Source of the DNA: Symsagittifera roscoffensis
Taxonomy: Eukaryota; Xenacoelomorpha; Acoela; Convolutidae
Length of the DNA stretch: 64,000 nucleotides
Assembly: GCF_963678635.1 (NCBI RefSeq)
Contig: NC_087064.1
Coordinates: 79,712,512-79,776,511 of the forward strand
Reading direction: 5' to 3'
Made by a program: the position numbers and the translations under genes
In this document: positions 1-10,935 of the stretch, one piece after another
How the letters are laid out: the number at the start of each line of letters is the position of its first letter
Position numbering within the stretch: the stretch's first letter is position 1
Notes under the pieces: model-generated
What the model was told of the DNA's origin: nothing
The model's input: the letters and a program-made list of their open reading frames with translations, nothing else
The model's database searches: none

Positions 1-309
1 AAAAAAAGTCACAAATATCACACTTGTCTGTTTCACCTTAACATATATCGTTAAAATTTGCTTAAAAACAGTTCAGATAAAAAGATGTTTATCCTAAAAT
101 TTATTAAAATCAATTGGTTTCTAAAATTTTGGAATTCGGCCTAAGATTGGACAGTCCAAACTTTGGATCTATTCCCAAGATCGTCATTTAGTTGTTCATG
201 GTCACTAACCCCTACTTACCCATGATCTTAATAACATAACATAACATAACACACATATCACATTTTACATACAACTTAGTCTTTGGCCTAACACTCTCTC
301 GCACATCAC
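1..309. other. Non-coding flank of element 1 at window edge
   Basis: No gene is visible. On the minus strand this lies just downstream of the last element 1 ORF, so the 3' LTR would be expected here, largely outside the window. I found no matching sequence right of 9,783 that would prove an LTR. A short ATAACATAAC-type tandem run sits near 230-250. Confidence 0.4.
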
Positions 310-2097
310 TCAGCCTATGCTTAAGTAATATTTCTTATGTACATATACTTGTATGTTCGTATCAGAGAATATCACGTGTACAAGCGCGTACAATTCCCGA
401 GGATGCAGTCTTCCTCTGTTTGGATCGTACAATGGAAGCGAGAGCTCCTTCACGTCCATTTCGACAAGGAAGTCCCTCAGCCTCGTCAAAGACAAGACTA
501 GGTTCTCTGGGTCCACGTGCTGCTTCTCCGTCGCCCTCGTTACCAAGAAGCACAAGTGTTTTCCCGGTATCTTCGACGCCGCCGGAGGTAAGGCTGCTAC
601 GCCCCCTATCCCTGGTCTTTGCTTCCAAAGGAATTCCACGTTTTTGTATTCTCTCTTAAAATCTGCCGCTAACGCTGTCCTAAAACTCATGTCTGCTGTG
701 ATTGCTATCGCACATGTTCTGTTCGTGAGTATGAAATCACTGTCTGTTAGTATTATGTTACTTGAATATTCATTTGGTAAGTTAAAATATGACTCAACTA
801 CCCTGCCTATGTCAGGTTTCTTAGGTTCTTCGCCTGTCTCTGCTTCTAAGTCTCCTGTTTCTCTCGCTATTCTCAATTTTTTTATTATCAAGTTTTCAGT
901 GTGGGTAAGTCCTACCCCCACTCCCCGGACAAAAATATCCATCGACGTCCCCGTCGATCGCATACCGGGTATCAAGTCGAGGTTAGAAGCTGGAATGAGT
1001 AGTCGTCCTTCCTGGGCAGCCCAGGAAGGATCATATCGTTCGGTCTTGATGTATTTCATGCTTCCACGATCCACGTCTTGAATCGTGATGCTGGTCTCCT
1101 CTGGATCCGAGGTCGTTTCATTCAGCCACTCCAAGACACGCAGGTTCGTCAAGTCTTGCTCATATGACTGCTGTTGCTCGTCGTCGAATTCTACCTCGTG
1201 TTTCGACCAGTCGTCAACCCACTCATCGTCGTGATCATCGACTATGTCAATGTCTTGTGACACAGTTATTTCCTCTAGACCCACTACTTCCTCCACTATC
1301 TTCTTTAGATCTATCCTATCCACTACAAAGTCGTCACCGTAAGGATTGTATTTCTTTCTTGGTCTCATCCCGTCCTTCTGACGAGTCTGTATGGTGAACG
1401 GAAGATCCGGTTCCAAGTTCTTGGGAACCTCTATCTGTTCGGGATCCTGCCAATCTTCCTCTGCGTAGGGTAAGGTTTCATCGTCCGCTTCGATCTGTTC
1501 GTTTGGATCCAGGTCCAGCGGTGTATCCGTACCTTCCTCTACGACTTCGTTTCCATCGTTCTTCTCCCTGGTGCCTTTTTCATTGACCTCACAAGCAGGA
1601 TCCATCATCAGATAATCCCCTTCTTCCATGTCTGCAGGTATACACCAGTCTTCTGTCGATGGATTGTGTGGCTTTATATTCTCGTAGTGTGCGGCTCGGC
1701 CAGTACTCAGTCTATAAAAGCATCCCTCCTGATGCACCTCTGTAATCATGAAGGGTCCCCTCCATTTTTTTAGGAGCTTTTTTGTCCCTTTCGGTGGTAT
1801 AACGTTCTGGAATACCCATACGTAGTCTCCCACCGAGTAAGCCTTTGCACCAGCTGCTTTCTTGTCGAATCTTTTCCTCTGCCTTGCCTGTGCCTGCTGA
1901 GTGTTTCGTCTACACAAATCGTTCAGCTCCTGTTGGCGTCTGATCACATCCCTCACGTAGACCTGTGGGGACGTTTTCTTTCCCTCATATTCTGGGTAGA
2001 AGAAGGTTAAGGGTAAAGACTTTTCGTGTCCAGTTAGCATCATGTGTGGACTGACTCCGGTGGTGGAGTGTTGCGTGCTATTATATGCTCCCATCAC
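310..2097 (-). pseudogene. Integrase C-terminus fused to acidic linker and macro-like domain (element 1)
   Basis: This is a 595-codon open stretch. Residues 1-50 continue the end of the integrase core (an AYNSTQHSTTGVSPHMML-type segment). Residues ~85-145 are the integrase C-terminal GPY/F-type module, seen as KKWRGPF followed by a short beta-rich segment. A long acidic, low-complexity linker spans ~150-340. Residues ~431-595 (about 313-807 on the DNA) have the order of a macro / Appr-1''-P-processing fold: an AITAD strand, an AADFKREY helix, a GIGGVA loop, a CFLVTRATEK strand, an ENLVLSLTRLRDFL helix, an ELSLPLYDPN strand and a final VIFSDTNIQVYV segment. Those last elements match the usual YLVTK, NL..AL..L, S.A.P.IG.GL and VF.D..I.V.V blocks of macro domains. 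The glycine-rich GCGLDGL loop is replaced by DPNRGRL, so ligand binding is uncertain. The first codon is not a real start, because the frame is continued from the integrase after a frameshift. The macro assignment is a by-eye family comparison. Confidence 0.7.
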
Positions 2098-2119
2098 CTG
2101 TGGAAGGTATCTGTCCCAA

Positions 2120-3505
2120 TCAATATACTCTCAGCATCGACACTAACGTCCTGTTCTGTCTTTCCACTAAGCCATTCGTCTGAGGGTGGTATGTCGTGGA
2201 GTGAGCCTGAGCAACCTGTGAGCGTCTCATAAGCTCTTTCGTAAGCTCTCCTACGAAAGCTGTTCCATTATCCGATTGAAACGTCATCGGACAACCATGT
2301 CTTGCTATCCACGTATTGATCAGGTGGTCGCATGTCTCTTCCGCCGAGGCAGTTATGCAGGGCACGGCCTCTGCATACTTCGTGAAATGATCTATCATGA
2401 CCAGCACCTGATTATAACCATTGTCTGTCATGCATATCTTTTGGTGATCTATCTGCACCACCTCGTTGAATTCAGACGACTCGATCGATTGTAAAGGAAA
2501 TCGCAACTTCCTTGGATCCTTGACCTGTTGGCATGACAGACATGCTGTTACCCATTTCTCGCATGCCTTTTTCATCCCAGGCCACTCAAAGCGCTTCAGG
2601 ATCCTCTGATATACTTTGTCGATCCCCTGATGGCCCATCTGATCATGTGACTTGAATAATAGTTCTGTCTGATAAAGTTGCGGTAACACTATCGCGTTAT
2701 ACCTGTATAGGACTCTGTCTTCTTCTCTTCTTTTGCAAGCCACGATCCCGTCCTTGTTCAAATATAACCTCCCTTCCTTCTGCATGAAGTATTGTCTCAG
2801 GATGCGATAACTATCCTCCTCGAGGTCCCCTTTATCCGGAGAATCATTCTCGATCCACCTTTTCAGGTTGCTTGTCATGCGATCATTTCTCTGCGCTCTT
2901 AGAAGGTCCGAGAGTCTGTATCTCGCGTTCAAGAATGTCTTCATGACCCTCAACTGACTATTCAGCTCGTTGGGCTGATGTGTGTCTTCTTCCATCTTAA
3001 CGCACCAAATCTTCGCCAACGGTTGTGTTTCTTGTTCAAACGGCTGAAGATCAGTCCTGACTACCTCTCTCTGCGGCAACAGGCTTATCGAACGTTTCGA
3101 TACCGCTATCGTTTCTAAGTCATCCGCTGCGTTGTCAAAGACTCTTTCGCTTGGTATAAGGTAGCGATCACTGTCGGGATCCTGGTACACCTCTCTGTCC
3201 AGGTCTCTTGCCCGAGTTTCCACTAGTAGCGTGTGTATCGCTAGTTCTGACAGTTCTGATCCCGAACTCGAGTTCCTGTCTGAATAGGTGCCCATTCCTG
3301 AGTTTCGGGAATCATCATCCGTCGAAGAGGTTGTGCTGGAGACTGCACGCTCCTCCAGATCATGTCTGTGCCTTCTTCGCATCCATCTGAACTCCCCTGA
3401 CAAAACCTTGTTCTCTAGGTCTTGTTTCTCATTAGGAATTTTCTCGTCTATCTCAGACTCCCCGGACAAATTGTGATCGCTGTGATCGCTGGTTCTTTTC
3501 ATCAT
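2120..3505 (-). pseudogene. Integrase zinc-binding and catalytic core (element 1)
   Basis: A 461-codon stretch. Residues 1-200 are charged linker left from the RNase H/integrase junction. An HHCC zinc finger follows at ~288-330 (H-x3-H spacing in SHDQMGHQG, then CLSCQQ). The catalytic triad is intact: Asp353 in QIDHQ, Asp412 in QSDNGT and Glu448 in GLVERQN, with 35 residues between the second Asp and Glu as in DD35E retroviral integrases. The frame ends at a stop directly after the catalytic Glu helix, and the rest of the protein continues in another frame from 2097. This looks like a short indel near 2.10-2.12 kb. The 5' end overlaps the RNase H ORF in a different frame, marking a second frame break. 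Confidence 0.88.
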
Positions 3506-4544
3506 TCGTCTCCCCGGACAAATAGTCTTGCAGCCGATTTTGTTCTACCTTTTTACCTTCCTTATCCTGGTCCACGAAGGTGACGGTTTTCTTTCGCTTG
3601 CTGCTTCCCTGTTCTTTCTGTCCGTAAGAAGTACTGGTTAAAATCTCTTGGGGTATTGAGGATACTAGTTGCTGAACTATTGTCCTACAATCCCTCTCAT
3701 TCTCTTCGTGCTGTCGTCTGGACGGCATGATCTTCACTTTCTCACTGACTGTTAGCGATGCCACTGCAGCTGTCCACTCGGGGTCATCTTTGGTCACTTC
3801 TCTTTCTAACAATCCACCCAGCATCCGCATCACTTGTGGTGTGACTTGCACCGCTTTATCCAATAATGAGAGGCTGTTTATATTCATGCGAGAGAGTTCG
3901 TGCTGGACCAGGTTCGAGCGCAGCAACAAATCCAAGGGGACCGGGTCCTCCTTGGACAGGATCTTTATCTCGGCTGCTTTCTCTACAGGTAACTCAGGGT
4001 GCCCTGGAATTGGATGTCCAGACTTATCCAACCATCTCGTTAAGGGAAGCGCTTCATAAGTTTCTTTGTCCAGAAACGAGAATCGCTCCATTATTTCCGC
4101 CTGATTGGCCTGCTTCTGCTCCAATCTTTCATAGAACTCAGTTTTTTTGCTGAGGCTGTCAGCATTCTGGTGTTTATCACGCATCCTATGTTCGATTATC
4201 ATATGGTAGCCATCCAATCTTACTATCCATCTACCAATATAACTCTGATCCATCGAGTAGGTCTTCAACCAGGATAACGCTCTGTTGTCCACGCGTAACT
4301 TGAAGGGAGCGCTCCCCAAGTATGCACGGTACTTCTCCACGAAGGTGACTACTGCAAACATTTCTGCTTTTGGTGCGCCATATTTCATCTCTGTGTCACT
4401 CAAGACTTTGCTGCCGTATGCAATGGGACGGAGAACTGTTCTTCCGTTCCATTCTTGCTCTTGATGCAAGATTCCTGAGATGGCCACCACCGATGCGTCT
4501 GTGTCGAGAACATACATGCCCTTTTCTGTAGGCATGCCCAGCAC
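3453..4544 (-). pseudogene. RNase H domain and connection to integrase (element 1)
   Basis: A 363-codon stretch. Residues ~10-125 are the Ty3/gypsy RNase H: the LDTDAS strand carries the first catalytic Asp, KAEMFAVVTF the Glu helix, RVDNRALSWL the second Asp, and HRMRDKHQNADSLS the last acidic residue. Later residues are charged and lead into the integrase. It lies in the same frame as the RT ORF upstream and is separated from it by a single in-frame TAA at 4605-4607. It is not in frame with the integrase ORF downstream. Confidence 0.88.
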
Positions 4545-4604
4545 TGGCGCTTCGCACAGTTCCCGCTTTATGTTCTCGAAAGCAACCTGTGCCTCATCGT
4601 TCCA

Positions 4605-5306
4605 TTAGAACTTTTTCCCTTTGTTGCGCATCAGCTTCTGCATCGGGTACACCTTGTCCGCATATCCTTTTATGAATTCTCGGTAGTAATTGGCAAACCC
4701 TAAGAAGCTCAGGAGCTGTGTGTCCGTTCTGGGGGCTTTCCATGTCAACACTGCTTCCACTGCTTCCGGGTCCGGCCTCACACCATGCCTATCCACCATT
4801 CTTCCTAGGTACTTAATTGAGTCCCTAAGGATTTCACATTTCGTTGGTTTGCACTTTAATCCTGCTCTCTTCATGCATCCAAAGACCTCATCGAGCCTAT
4901 CAATGTGGTCTTCCAGGGTCGGTGTCGCTATGACTACGTCATCCACGTAACACATCACGAGGTTCCCGTACTTCTTGGTCACTCCAGTCAAAGCCTGAGG
5001 CATCAGTCTTTGAAAAGTGGCCGTTGCATTGCACAAGCCAAAGGGCATCCTCTTCCACTGGTACAATCCCAACTCGCACGCGAATCCGGTCTTCTCTCTG
5101 TCCTTCTTTCGCAGAGGGACCTGCCAGAAGGCAGAACCTAAGTCCAATGTGGTGAAGAACTTGGCATCACCAAGCTTAGATAGGCTCTCGTCTATTCGCG
5201 GTATCGGGTACGCATCTTTTATCGTTACCGCGTTCAAGTAACGAAAGTCGCAACAAAATCTAAGCTGCCCCCTTTCTTTTTCGCCATTACTACTCCGCAA
5301 GCCCAT
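4605..5306 (-). pseudogene. Reverse transcriptase palm/fingers (element 1)
   Basis: A 233-codon stretch carrying the core RT motifs: CDFRYLNAVT, PIPRIDESL, FFTTLDLGSAFWQVP with the first catalytic Asp, FGLCNATATFQRLM, and the YVDD box in VMCYVDDVVI. The thumb/connection follows (KCEILRDSIKYLG and FLGFANYYREFI). The motif order and spacing match Ty3/gypsy RTs. The N-terminal part of the RT lies in the neighbouring 5234-6283 ORF in another frame. The frame change falls in an A/G homopolymer near 5.27 kb. The RT ends at an in-frame TAA before RNase H. Confidence 0.93.
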
Positions 5307-6283
5307 GGCGATTTCGAGGGTTCTATCATGTCGTATTCAAGCAACATGTCTATTTCCGTTCGGCACGCTTCCGATTTGTGAGGCGTCATTCGTCTTGCGC
5401 CTTCCCTATGGGGAACGACGCCTTCTTCTAGTTCGATTTCGTGTTCGACGAAATTACAGCAACCGATATCCGCCTTATGTTTTGAAAATACATCTGCGTT
5501 CCGATTTAGGAGGTCCCGTAATTTTTTGAAATCTCCCTCACCTATTTTCCCTTTTAAATGTTCTATCTCTGGCAAAACCGGTTTGTCAGATTCTAGTTCA
5601 TATGACGAGGGGCGTTCCGGAAAATTCGAGCAGCTTGATAAGCCGTCGTCCGTTTCGGATTTCATTGAAAACAATTTATGAATAGATTTTAATTCATTAA
5701 TCCTCTTTAAAATTTTATCTTTATTGGAATGATAAGGACAGTCTTTCACACTATATTTCTTCAAGTTTTGTGTCTCCTCATAGTCGGTCCTCATCGGCAA
5801 AGCGTAGCCAAGCTTCTTTCCACGCTGGATTGAAACCGTGGTGTCCAGTGTGTTCAACAACACACTGACACACAGTCCGTTTCGCGTTACCGAGAAGCTC
5901 CGGCCTAAAATCACCGAACTCTGACCATTTGGATTCGGTACTAAGCAAACCTGTTTACTATCACTTAACGAATTCAAATTTCTCATTCTAAAAATTGCTA
6001 CCACAGCTTGTCCTGGTTGTAATTTTACTTTTCTATCTAAAAAAATTGGTACCTTGTTTTCGTCTGTTATTATCCTATTAATTGGTCTCTTAACATACTT
6101 CCGGTCCGGGTTTCTAATCCGTATCAGACCGTTGTTCAAGTCAATCATCACGTCAAAATTCCTGACAAAATCTCTGCCCAAGATGAATTGGTCGGCGTCG
6201 TCCAGATTCTCTACCACCAGGAAGCTCGTCCAAAGATCCCGTCCCCCCATGTGGAGGACCGTTATTGGTGTTCTTCCGGCCAC
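5234..6283 (-). pseudogene. Protease C-terminal half and start of RT (element 1)
   Basis: A 349-codon stretch. The first ~55 residues complete the retropepsin fold: the FILGRDFVRNFDVMIDL segment corresponds to the second hydrophobic-hydrophobic-Gly strand and helix. A ~200-residue pro-RT linker follows. Residues ~295-335 enter the RT finger subdomain (MLLEYDMIEPSKSPWA). It shares the frame of the upstream protease ORF and is separated from it only by a TGA at 6296-6298. The last residues are out of frame with RT and are probably not native. Confidence 0.82.
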
Positions 6284-6295
6284 GTAGATAGCTCC

Positions 6296-6598
6296 TCAAT
6301 TGGCGGCGGCCAGTCGGAGATTCGTTTGAATTAGATCTTCCCGCGTAAAGCCCATTCTTTCCCAAGTTTTTATCGGCATCAGACTCACTACCGCTCCTGT
6401 GTCCAGAAGCCCTGTGACTCCGATTTTTGTTCCGTTGGTGTCGAGCAGATGTGCGGTCACATCTGCTTCATACCCAATGTGTACTGCGTCTTGTTCCATC
6501 ATGGCGTCATGGCCTATCCTGCGGACTTTGAGTTCCTCTTCTCCCAAATAGATCTGCCCCATTTGGTCATCATCTGTTGTTACATAAGTCCTGGCCAC
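6296..6598 (-). pseudogene. Aspartic protease N-terminal half with DTGA active site (element 1)
   Basis: A 100-codon stretch. GLLDTGAVVSLMP is the active-site strand of a retropepsin; the Asp-Thr-Gly triad is intact. The ORF stops at an in-frame TGA after LRLAAAN and continues in the same frame in the 5234-6283 ORF. Upstream, 6,600-6,706 is closed in this frame by several stops but open in another, so the Gag-protease junction has lost register. The protease would normally cut the Gag-Pol polyprotein inside the particle. Confidence 0.85.
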
Positions 6599-6706
6599 CC
6601 GTCGTTAGTAGTGCTCGCACAGCTCTCGACTCAGTGCGTGGCTCCACCTGCCTCAGATAATCTGCATATGTGTCCAAATGCATCAAGGTGAACTCGGATG
6701 GTTCAC

Positions 6707-8440
6707 TCAGATTTCTGATACCTGATGTCCAGCCACTGATTTTATCGACTGTATCTTGCTTCCTTGCGGCACCATGCCGAACCTCTGACCGGAGATCACA
6801 TTAAGCTTCATGCTCAAACTGCTTGGTGCTTTAGTTTCCTCGAACTCCGTTGCTTCGAAGGTATTCAGTTGCTCCTGAAGTTTTTCATTCTCCAGTTCAA
6901 GTTTCACTTTTTGTTCGATCTCTTTCGTCACTAGTTCCTGCTGCACTCTATTTAGAGCATCCCTTGCGGCTGCCTTATAATCGACCTTGAAGTCGTGAGC
7001 CGCAGTTGCTGGTTCCGGCTCACGTGTCTCCTCTAATACCGCTTGCATTTTCTTTGCCGCCAGCTCTTGAGGTTTATCCTTTCTGCGTGCCTCTGCTTCA
7101 CTCAAAAGTCGAGCCTTGCTGGCTTTCACTCCTGACAAAGCTTCTTCATGTCTTGGATGCTTAATGTCTGCCACTGCATCCCAGAATTGCGGACAATCTG
7201 ATTTAAAATGACCTTCCAAGTTGCAAAAGAAACACCTCGGGTCGAATTTCGCAATTACTCCTCTCATGAAATCCTCGTGGTCCAACTCTGACGCATCTTC
7301 GTCCTCGAGGCTAAAGCCTATTGCTTTCATGCCTTGTTTGTAAGCTGGGCATGCTGACACATGATGGTCCGTTGAACTGCAATTAGCACAAGAGCGTCTC
7401 TTGTCCATATCATCCCTCGGTTTGTACCAATTGTTCCCTTGGTTTGCTGGTCCGTCGTTAAAATTGCCATAATTGTTCTTGTAATATCCAGATCTCGAAG
7501 GAGGTTTCAACAAAAGATACTCTTTTGATTTGAGCCTCAACTCCTCCGGTGTTGGCGCATTGGTTGATAGTGGTGTGTAATGCGTTGCTAGCATCGTACG
7601 AAGTTCATCATTCTTCACACCATCGATAAATTTCGAGGCTACGGCCAGGTTCATCCTTCGGTTTGACTCGTCCGGTTGGCTGCGTCTCCTCAGCATTTCC
7701 AAATCATCGAGAAACTTGTCTATCGTTTCATCTTCTCGTTGCCTCCGTTTCTCGAAGCGCATCATCGCCTGGTGCCCCTGCACCCCTGATCCAAAACGGT
7801 TTAACAAGATTTCGAAGATTTTCTCAGCAGTGTCACGTTGATATTGCTTCTTGGCCATGACACAGTTCAGGGCTATCCCTTCTAAGTTGCTGGTGAGCGC
7901 GCTGCATTCCTGTCTCTCCGACAAGTCCTCTTCCTCGAAATGCAGCTTCATTACCTCTATCCAGGTATCAATACAGCCATCAGATTCGTCTTTGTAGCAT
8001 CTTGGTTTCTTAAAGAGTCTTCTGGACTTCTCACTGCGTTCATTGGTTCTTGATAACCTTGCCAGGAATGTCTCTAAAGACCTGTTTAGGGGTTCAAATG
8101 CTGTGGCCATTGCCGTAGCATCCCTTGAGTGCCCTGCTTGAGTGTCCTCACACCTCGTCGAAGGCTCTGTATGAGGTGCATCCCTGCAATCCGAATCGCC
8201 GTGAGTGTTTCCCTCTTGACCTACATGACTCCTCCTCGGGCTTGCATGCCCCCTGTTGCCGGAATCACTTCTTCCAGTCGCATGTGTGCCTTGCGTTGGT
8301 CGTTCGTTAGAGGTCTGTCTGTTCCCCGTTGAACTTGCTCTACTGTTCGGGCCCCATGCTCCATTACTCCTTGTGGCATAGCCTGATGAACTGCCCCTTG
8401 CCTCTAGTGGATCCATACGTCTTCCTCTTTTGGTGTTCAT
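6707..8440 (-). pseudogene. Gag capsid and nucleocapsid with two CCHC knuckles (element 1)
   Basis: A 577-codon stretch. Residues 1-110 are low-complexity, rich in Ser, Gly, Arg and Asn. Residues ~130-300 form the Gag capsid region of Ty3-type elements, seen as LNRFGSGVQGHQAMMRFEKR and the segments around it. Two zinc knuckles of the form C-x2-C-x4-H-x4-C follow, at about residues 349-362 (CANCSSTDHHVSAC) and 405-418 (CFFCNLEGHFKSDC). They should bind the element's RNA. A charged helical tail rich in Glu, Lys and Gln follows at ~460-550. The upstream part of Gag lies in a different frame beyond a TGA at 8550-8552. Confidence 0.88.
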
Positions 8441-8549
8441 TGAAGTTCACCCTCGGTTCCCTGCTGGGACCTCCCGAGTTCGGTTCTCCTTCTTTTGGTC
8501 CACTCTTGCTGCTTAGTAGCCCGTCCAACCTATCCATGATAGCCTGAGT

Positions 8550-9149
8550 TCACCTCTCCATCATCGCGTCTATCTTTGTGTCAAGAGTCCCAAGAGACTG
8601 CTCTTGCTGAATTCTTAATCTCTCCATGTCGTCTCTTAAGCGTAACTCTCGCTGTTCCGCCTCTCTGGTCATTCGCGACAAGTTCTTCGCCATATGCTCG
8701 TCCGTTCTTTCTTTCAAGCGTTTTTCGCTCCTGCCAACTTCCTGTCTATTGCGGTTTATTTCTTCCCGCAGACTTTCTCTTTCAATGTGAACTGCTCTTT
8801 CTAGTTCACTCATCCTTATTGACATCTGCTCGTTTTGTTCTCCTAAACTGTCCCCTATGTTGTTTAAAGCTTCTTCTAGTGCTGCCCCGTTATCCACGAG
8901 TGGCGTCACTAGTGGCGGTGTAACCCTGTCGGTCCCAGGTAGCTTCGTGCTGGTCGAGATCCGGGCCTTGACTCTCTGTCTCGACGTCTTCTCATTATCT
9001 ATTTCAGGATCCGCTAACGCGTTACCTAGCCCTCTGGTTCTACTCTCTCCAGTTTGTGGCTCTGAACTTGTCCTAATCGCGAAGTCTTTTGACTGGCCCG
9101 GTGTGTTTGCCTCTTTGCCTATCGTTGTCACTACACCAAATTTGTCCAT
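8550..9149 (-). pseudogene. Gag N-terminal coiled-coil segment (element 1)
   Basis: A 199-codon stretch with no recognised enzyme motif. Residues ~95-198 are a highly charged heptad-like helix (many Glu, Arg and Lys, with Leu/Met at regular spacing), which suggests a coiled coil. It ends at TGA 8550-8552, but the same frame stays open for a while after it, overlapping the start of the 577-codon Gag ORF. It also shares its frame with the 9207-9782 ORF upstream, separated by one TGA. I read 8550-9782 plus 6707-8440 as one ancestral Gag whose frame is now broken. Confidence 0.65.
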
Positions 9150-9206
9150 GGTTCCAGTCTCTCTTCCGACGTATGCCTGGATCGAACTGTTGAGGCTGAC
9201 CTGAGA

Positions 9207-9782
9207 TCAAAAGTCCCCTTGCTCCTCTTCATCCTCTTCCTCCTGCGATTCACCGTCGTTTCCTGCTCCTCCTCCCATGCTGAATGGAAAGACGTTTCCG
9301 AAGGTGTTCTTCATTCTTTCTGAGAATGATGATGACGTTGTTTGTTTCCCAGTTCCGCCTGCCATCATAGTGTTGTCTGTCGGAGATCTTCTAGTTGCCG
9401 TTACTTCAGTTGAGATGTCGGACAGTTCCGACATCTCCTCTCGATCCAATGTCCCGGTGGAAGTGGCAAAATCATGGCCTTGTTCTACCGGAGTAGATTC
9501 ACTCGCCAGCCTTCTGCCTCTCCCTTCCAGTCCATTTACTTCCTGGTTGTCTTTCATGGTATGGTCCATATTGACCTCCACTTCTAACAGTTCTTTTTGC
9601 TCTTCTGAGGTCTTCTGACTCCTCGTTTCAACCATTCTGCCTGAAACCGTCTCCCCTTTATCGGACCGGGATCGCTTGATCCAATCCACAAAAGGATCGG
9701 TCATCGTTTTTCTTTGCTTTTCAGGTATGAATTTCCAAGAGCTATTACCTCGTTTTGGTATCCTTGACTTGTCTAGACTCAT
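9207..9782 (-). pseudogene. Gag N-terminal end (element 1)
   Basis: A 191-codon stretch starting with a real ATG (MSLDKSRIPKRG). It has a basic start, a Ser/Thr/Glu-rich middle and a strongly acidic end (EEEDEEEQGDF) just before TGA 9207-9209. The frame continues directly into the coiled-coil ORF. No domain is recognised. Its place at the 5' end of the minus-strand coding series and the likely continuity with the rest of Gag argue for a Gag N-terminus rather than a separate gene. Confidence 0.6.
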
Positions 9783-10550
9783 TCTCTATTTGTCACTTAT
9801 TAATGCCTATACTTAACCCGATTGCTAGATACCTTATAGTTTTATTAACAATAATAATGACACAACACAATAATTTTCACAATATTCTATTAAATAGTGA
9901 CCACGAATCCCTGTATGTTATCAGAGTACAGTTTGTATAAAATTTATTCACACTAACCGATTATCGGTGGTAAGATTTGAAAACTAGCACAATATGATGT
10001 TATCAGTCAATTTAAAAGATAGTGTACTCACTACCCAATCAAGCACAGTTTACGTTGACTTAAAATCAAAAACAGAAATGTATATATTGACAGAATATGA
10101 ATGTCTCTTAAAAAAACTTATGTGTAATGTACTCTTAGTCGGTCGCAGTACAATAGTCGAACTTGTCTTTTAAAGAAAAAGCTTTCCCTGCTCGGTGCTG
10201 CACCAAACAGACAAAACTTTGAAGGCAGTAATTTTCTCAAGTGGGCGGCTATTGCACCCAACGAGTACTGTGTTACCTATCTGCCTTCGGACTGCCCGAG
10301 CTAGACCTACTAAAATCCTCAGGGCAGTCACTTTTCCCAAAAACGTATTATGTTACAATCCACACCAATGAATCACGCTCTTTTTAATTTAGACTTAGTG
10401 TCGCGAATATCCGAGTTCGGATCTGTTTTGTTTTGGTCTGGTTCTTATTGAAAGGCAAGTTACCAGTGCAGTCACTGATAGCTAGCCTGTGTGCTAATAA
10501 CCTAATACCTCTCACTTTTTAGTCTTTCTTTCGTCTACCTAAGTCCTTTA
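9783..10550. other. Non-coding 5' flank of element 1
   Basis: No ORF of interest. The 5' LTR and leader of element 1 should lie in or beyond this stretch on the minus strand. I could not find a TG...CA-bounded direct repeat shared with 1-309, nor a convincing tRNA-complementary primer site. A short GC-richer patch at about 10,190-10,330 has self-complementary pieces (CTGCC / GGCAG). Confidence 0.35.
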
Positions 10551-10935
10551 ATAAAATAATACCCCTCCGGATTGGCACAAATAGGACCCTTCCGGACTGG
10601 CAGAATCTAGACCCCTCCGGATTGGGACCCCTCTGAGTTAGTTAATATAAGACCCCTCCGGATTTGGACCCCTTCGAATTAGCAACTATAAGACTCCTCC
10701 GGATTCGGAACCCTCCTAACTTGAAAAAAAAATTTTGACCCTTCCGGATTGGGAAAAGTAGCTTTTCGGAGATTTCCTTCTTTCAACCTATACCCCTCCG
10801 GATACGTTCTCCGATGCAATTTTGCTCTTTCAATTAACTAGGAAGGGTATGCACCACTTTCCTAGACCCTTCCGGATTGAAGTTAAGCCTCTTATTTGAC
10901 AATTCACACTAACGGTGAAGGGTCTTATCGCTCGC
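10551..10935. repeat. Array of a short ACCCYTCCGGATTG-type motif
   Basis: About ten imperfect copies of a 14-base motif (ACCCCTCCGGATTG, ACCCTTCCGGACTG, ACCCCTCCGGATTT and similar) recur every 16-45 bases. The same motif also appears singly within the large repeat copies downstream (for example near 11,450, 12,165, 13,225, 14,175 and 14,895). I know no family with this motif. Confidence 0.7.

Larger units (their letters stand above)
310..9782 (-). mobile_element. Element 1: degenerate Ty3/gypsy-type LTR retrotransposon with macro-like domain
   Basis: Read on the minus strand, the order is Gag (acidic/coiled-coil N-terminus, capsid, two CCHC zinc knuckles), aspartic protease, reverse transcriptase, RNase H, integrase, then a C-terminal extension. 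RT before integrase is the Ty3/gypsy order. The reading frame is broken repeatedly. In-frame stops lie at 9207-9209, 8550-8552, 6296-6298 and 4605-4607. Frame changes occur near 8.45-8.55, 6.60-6.70, 5.23-5.31, 3.45-3.51 and 2.10-2.12 kb. I could not identify an LTR pair, primer-binding site or polypurine tract, so the true ends are unknown. This copy cannot encode intact proteins. Its GC content is clearly higher than that of the surrounding host DNA. Confidence 0.9.

Noticed and set aside
353-1081. 242-codon plus-strand frame and other plus-strand frames under element 1
   Set aside because: Shadows of the minus-strand Pol/macro ORF, which carries recognisable domains.
1-10550. LTR pair for element 1
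   Set aside because: I compared 1-309 with the region right of 9,783 and found no direct repeat bounded by TG...CA.
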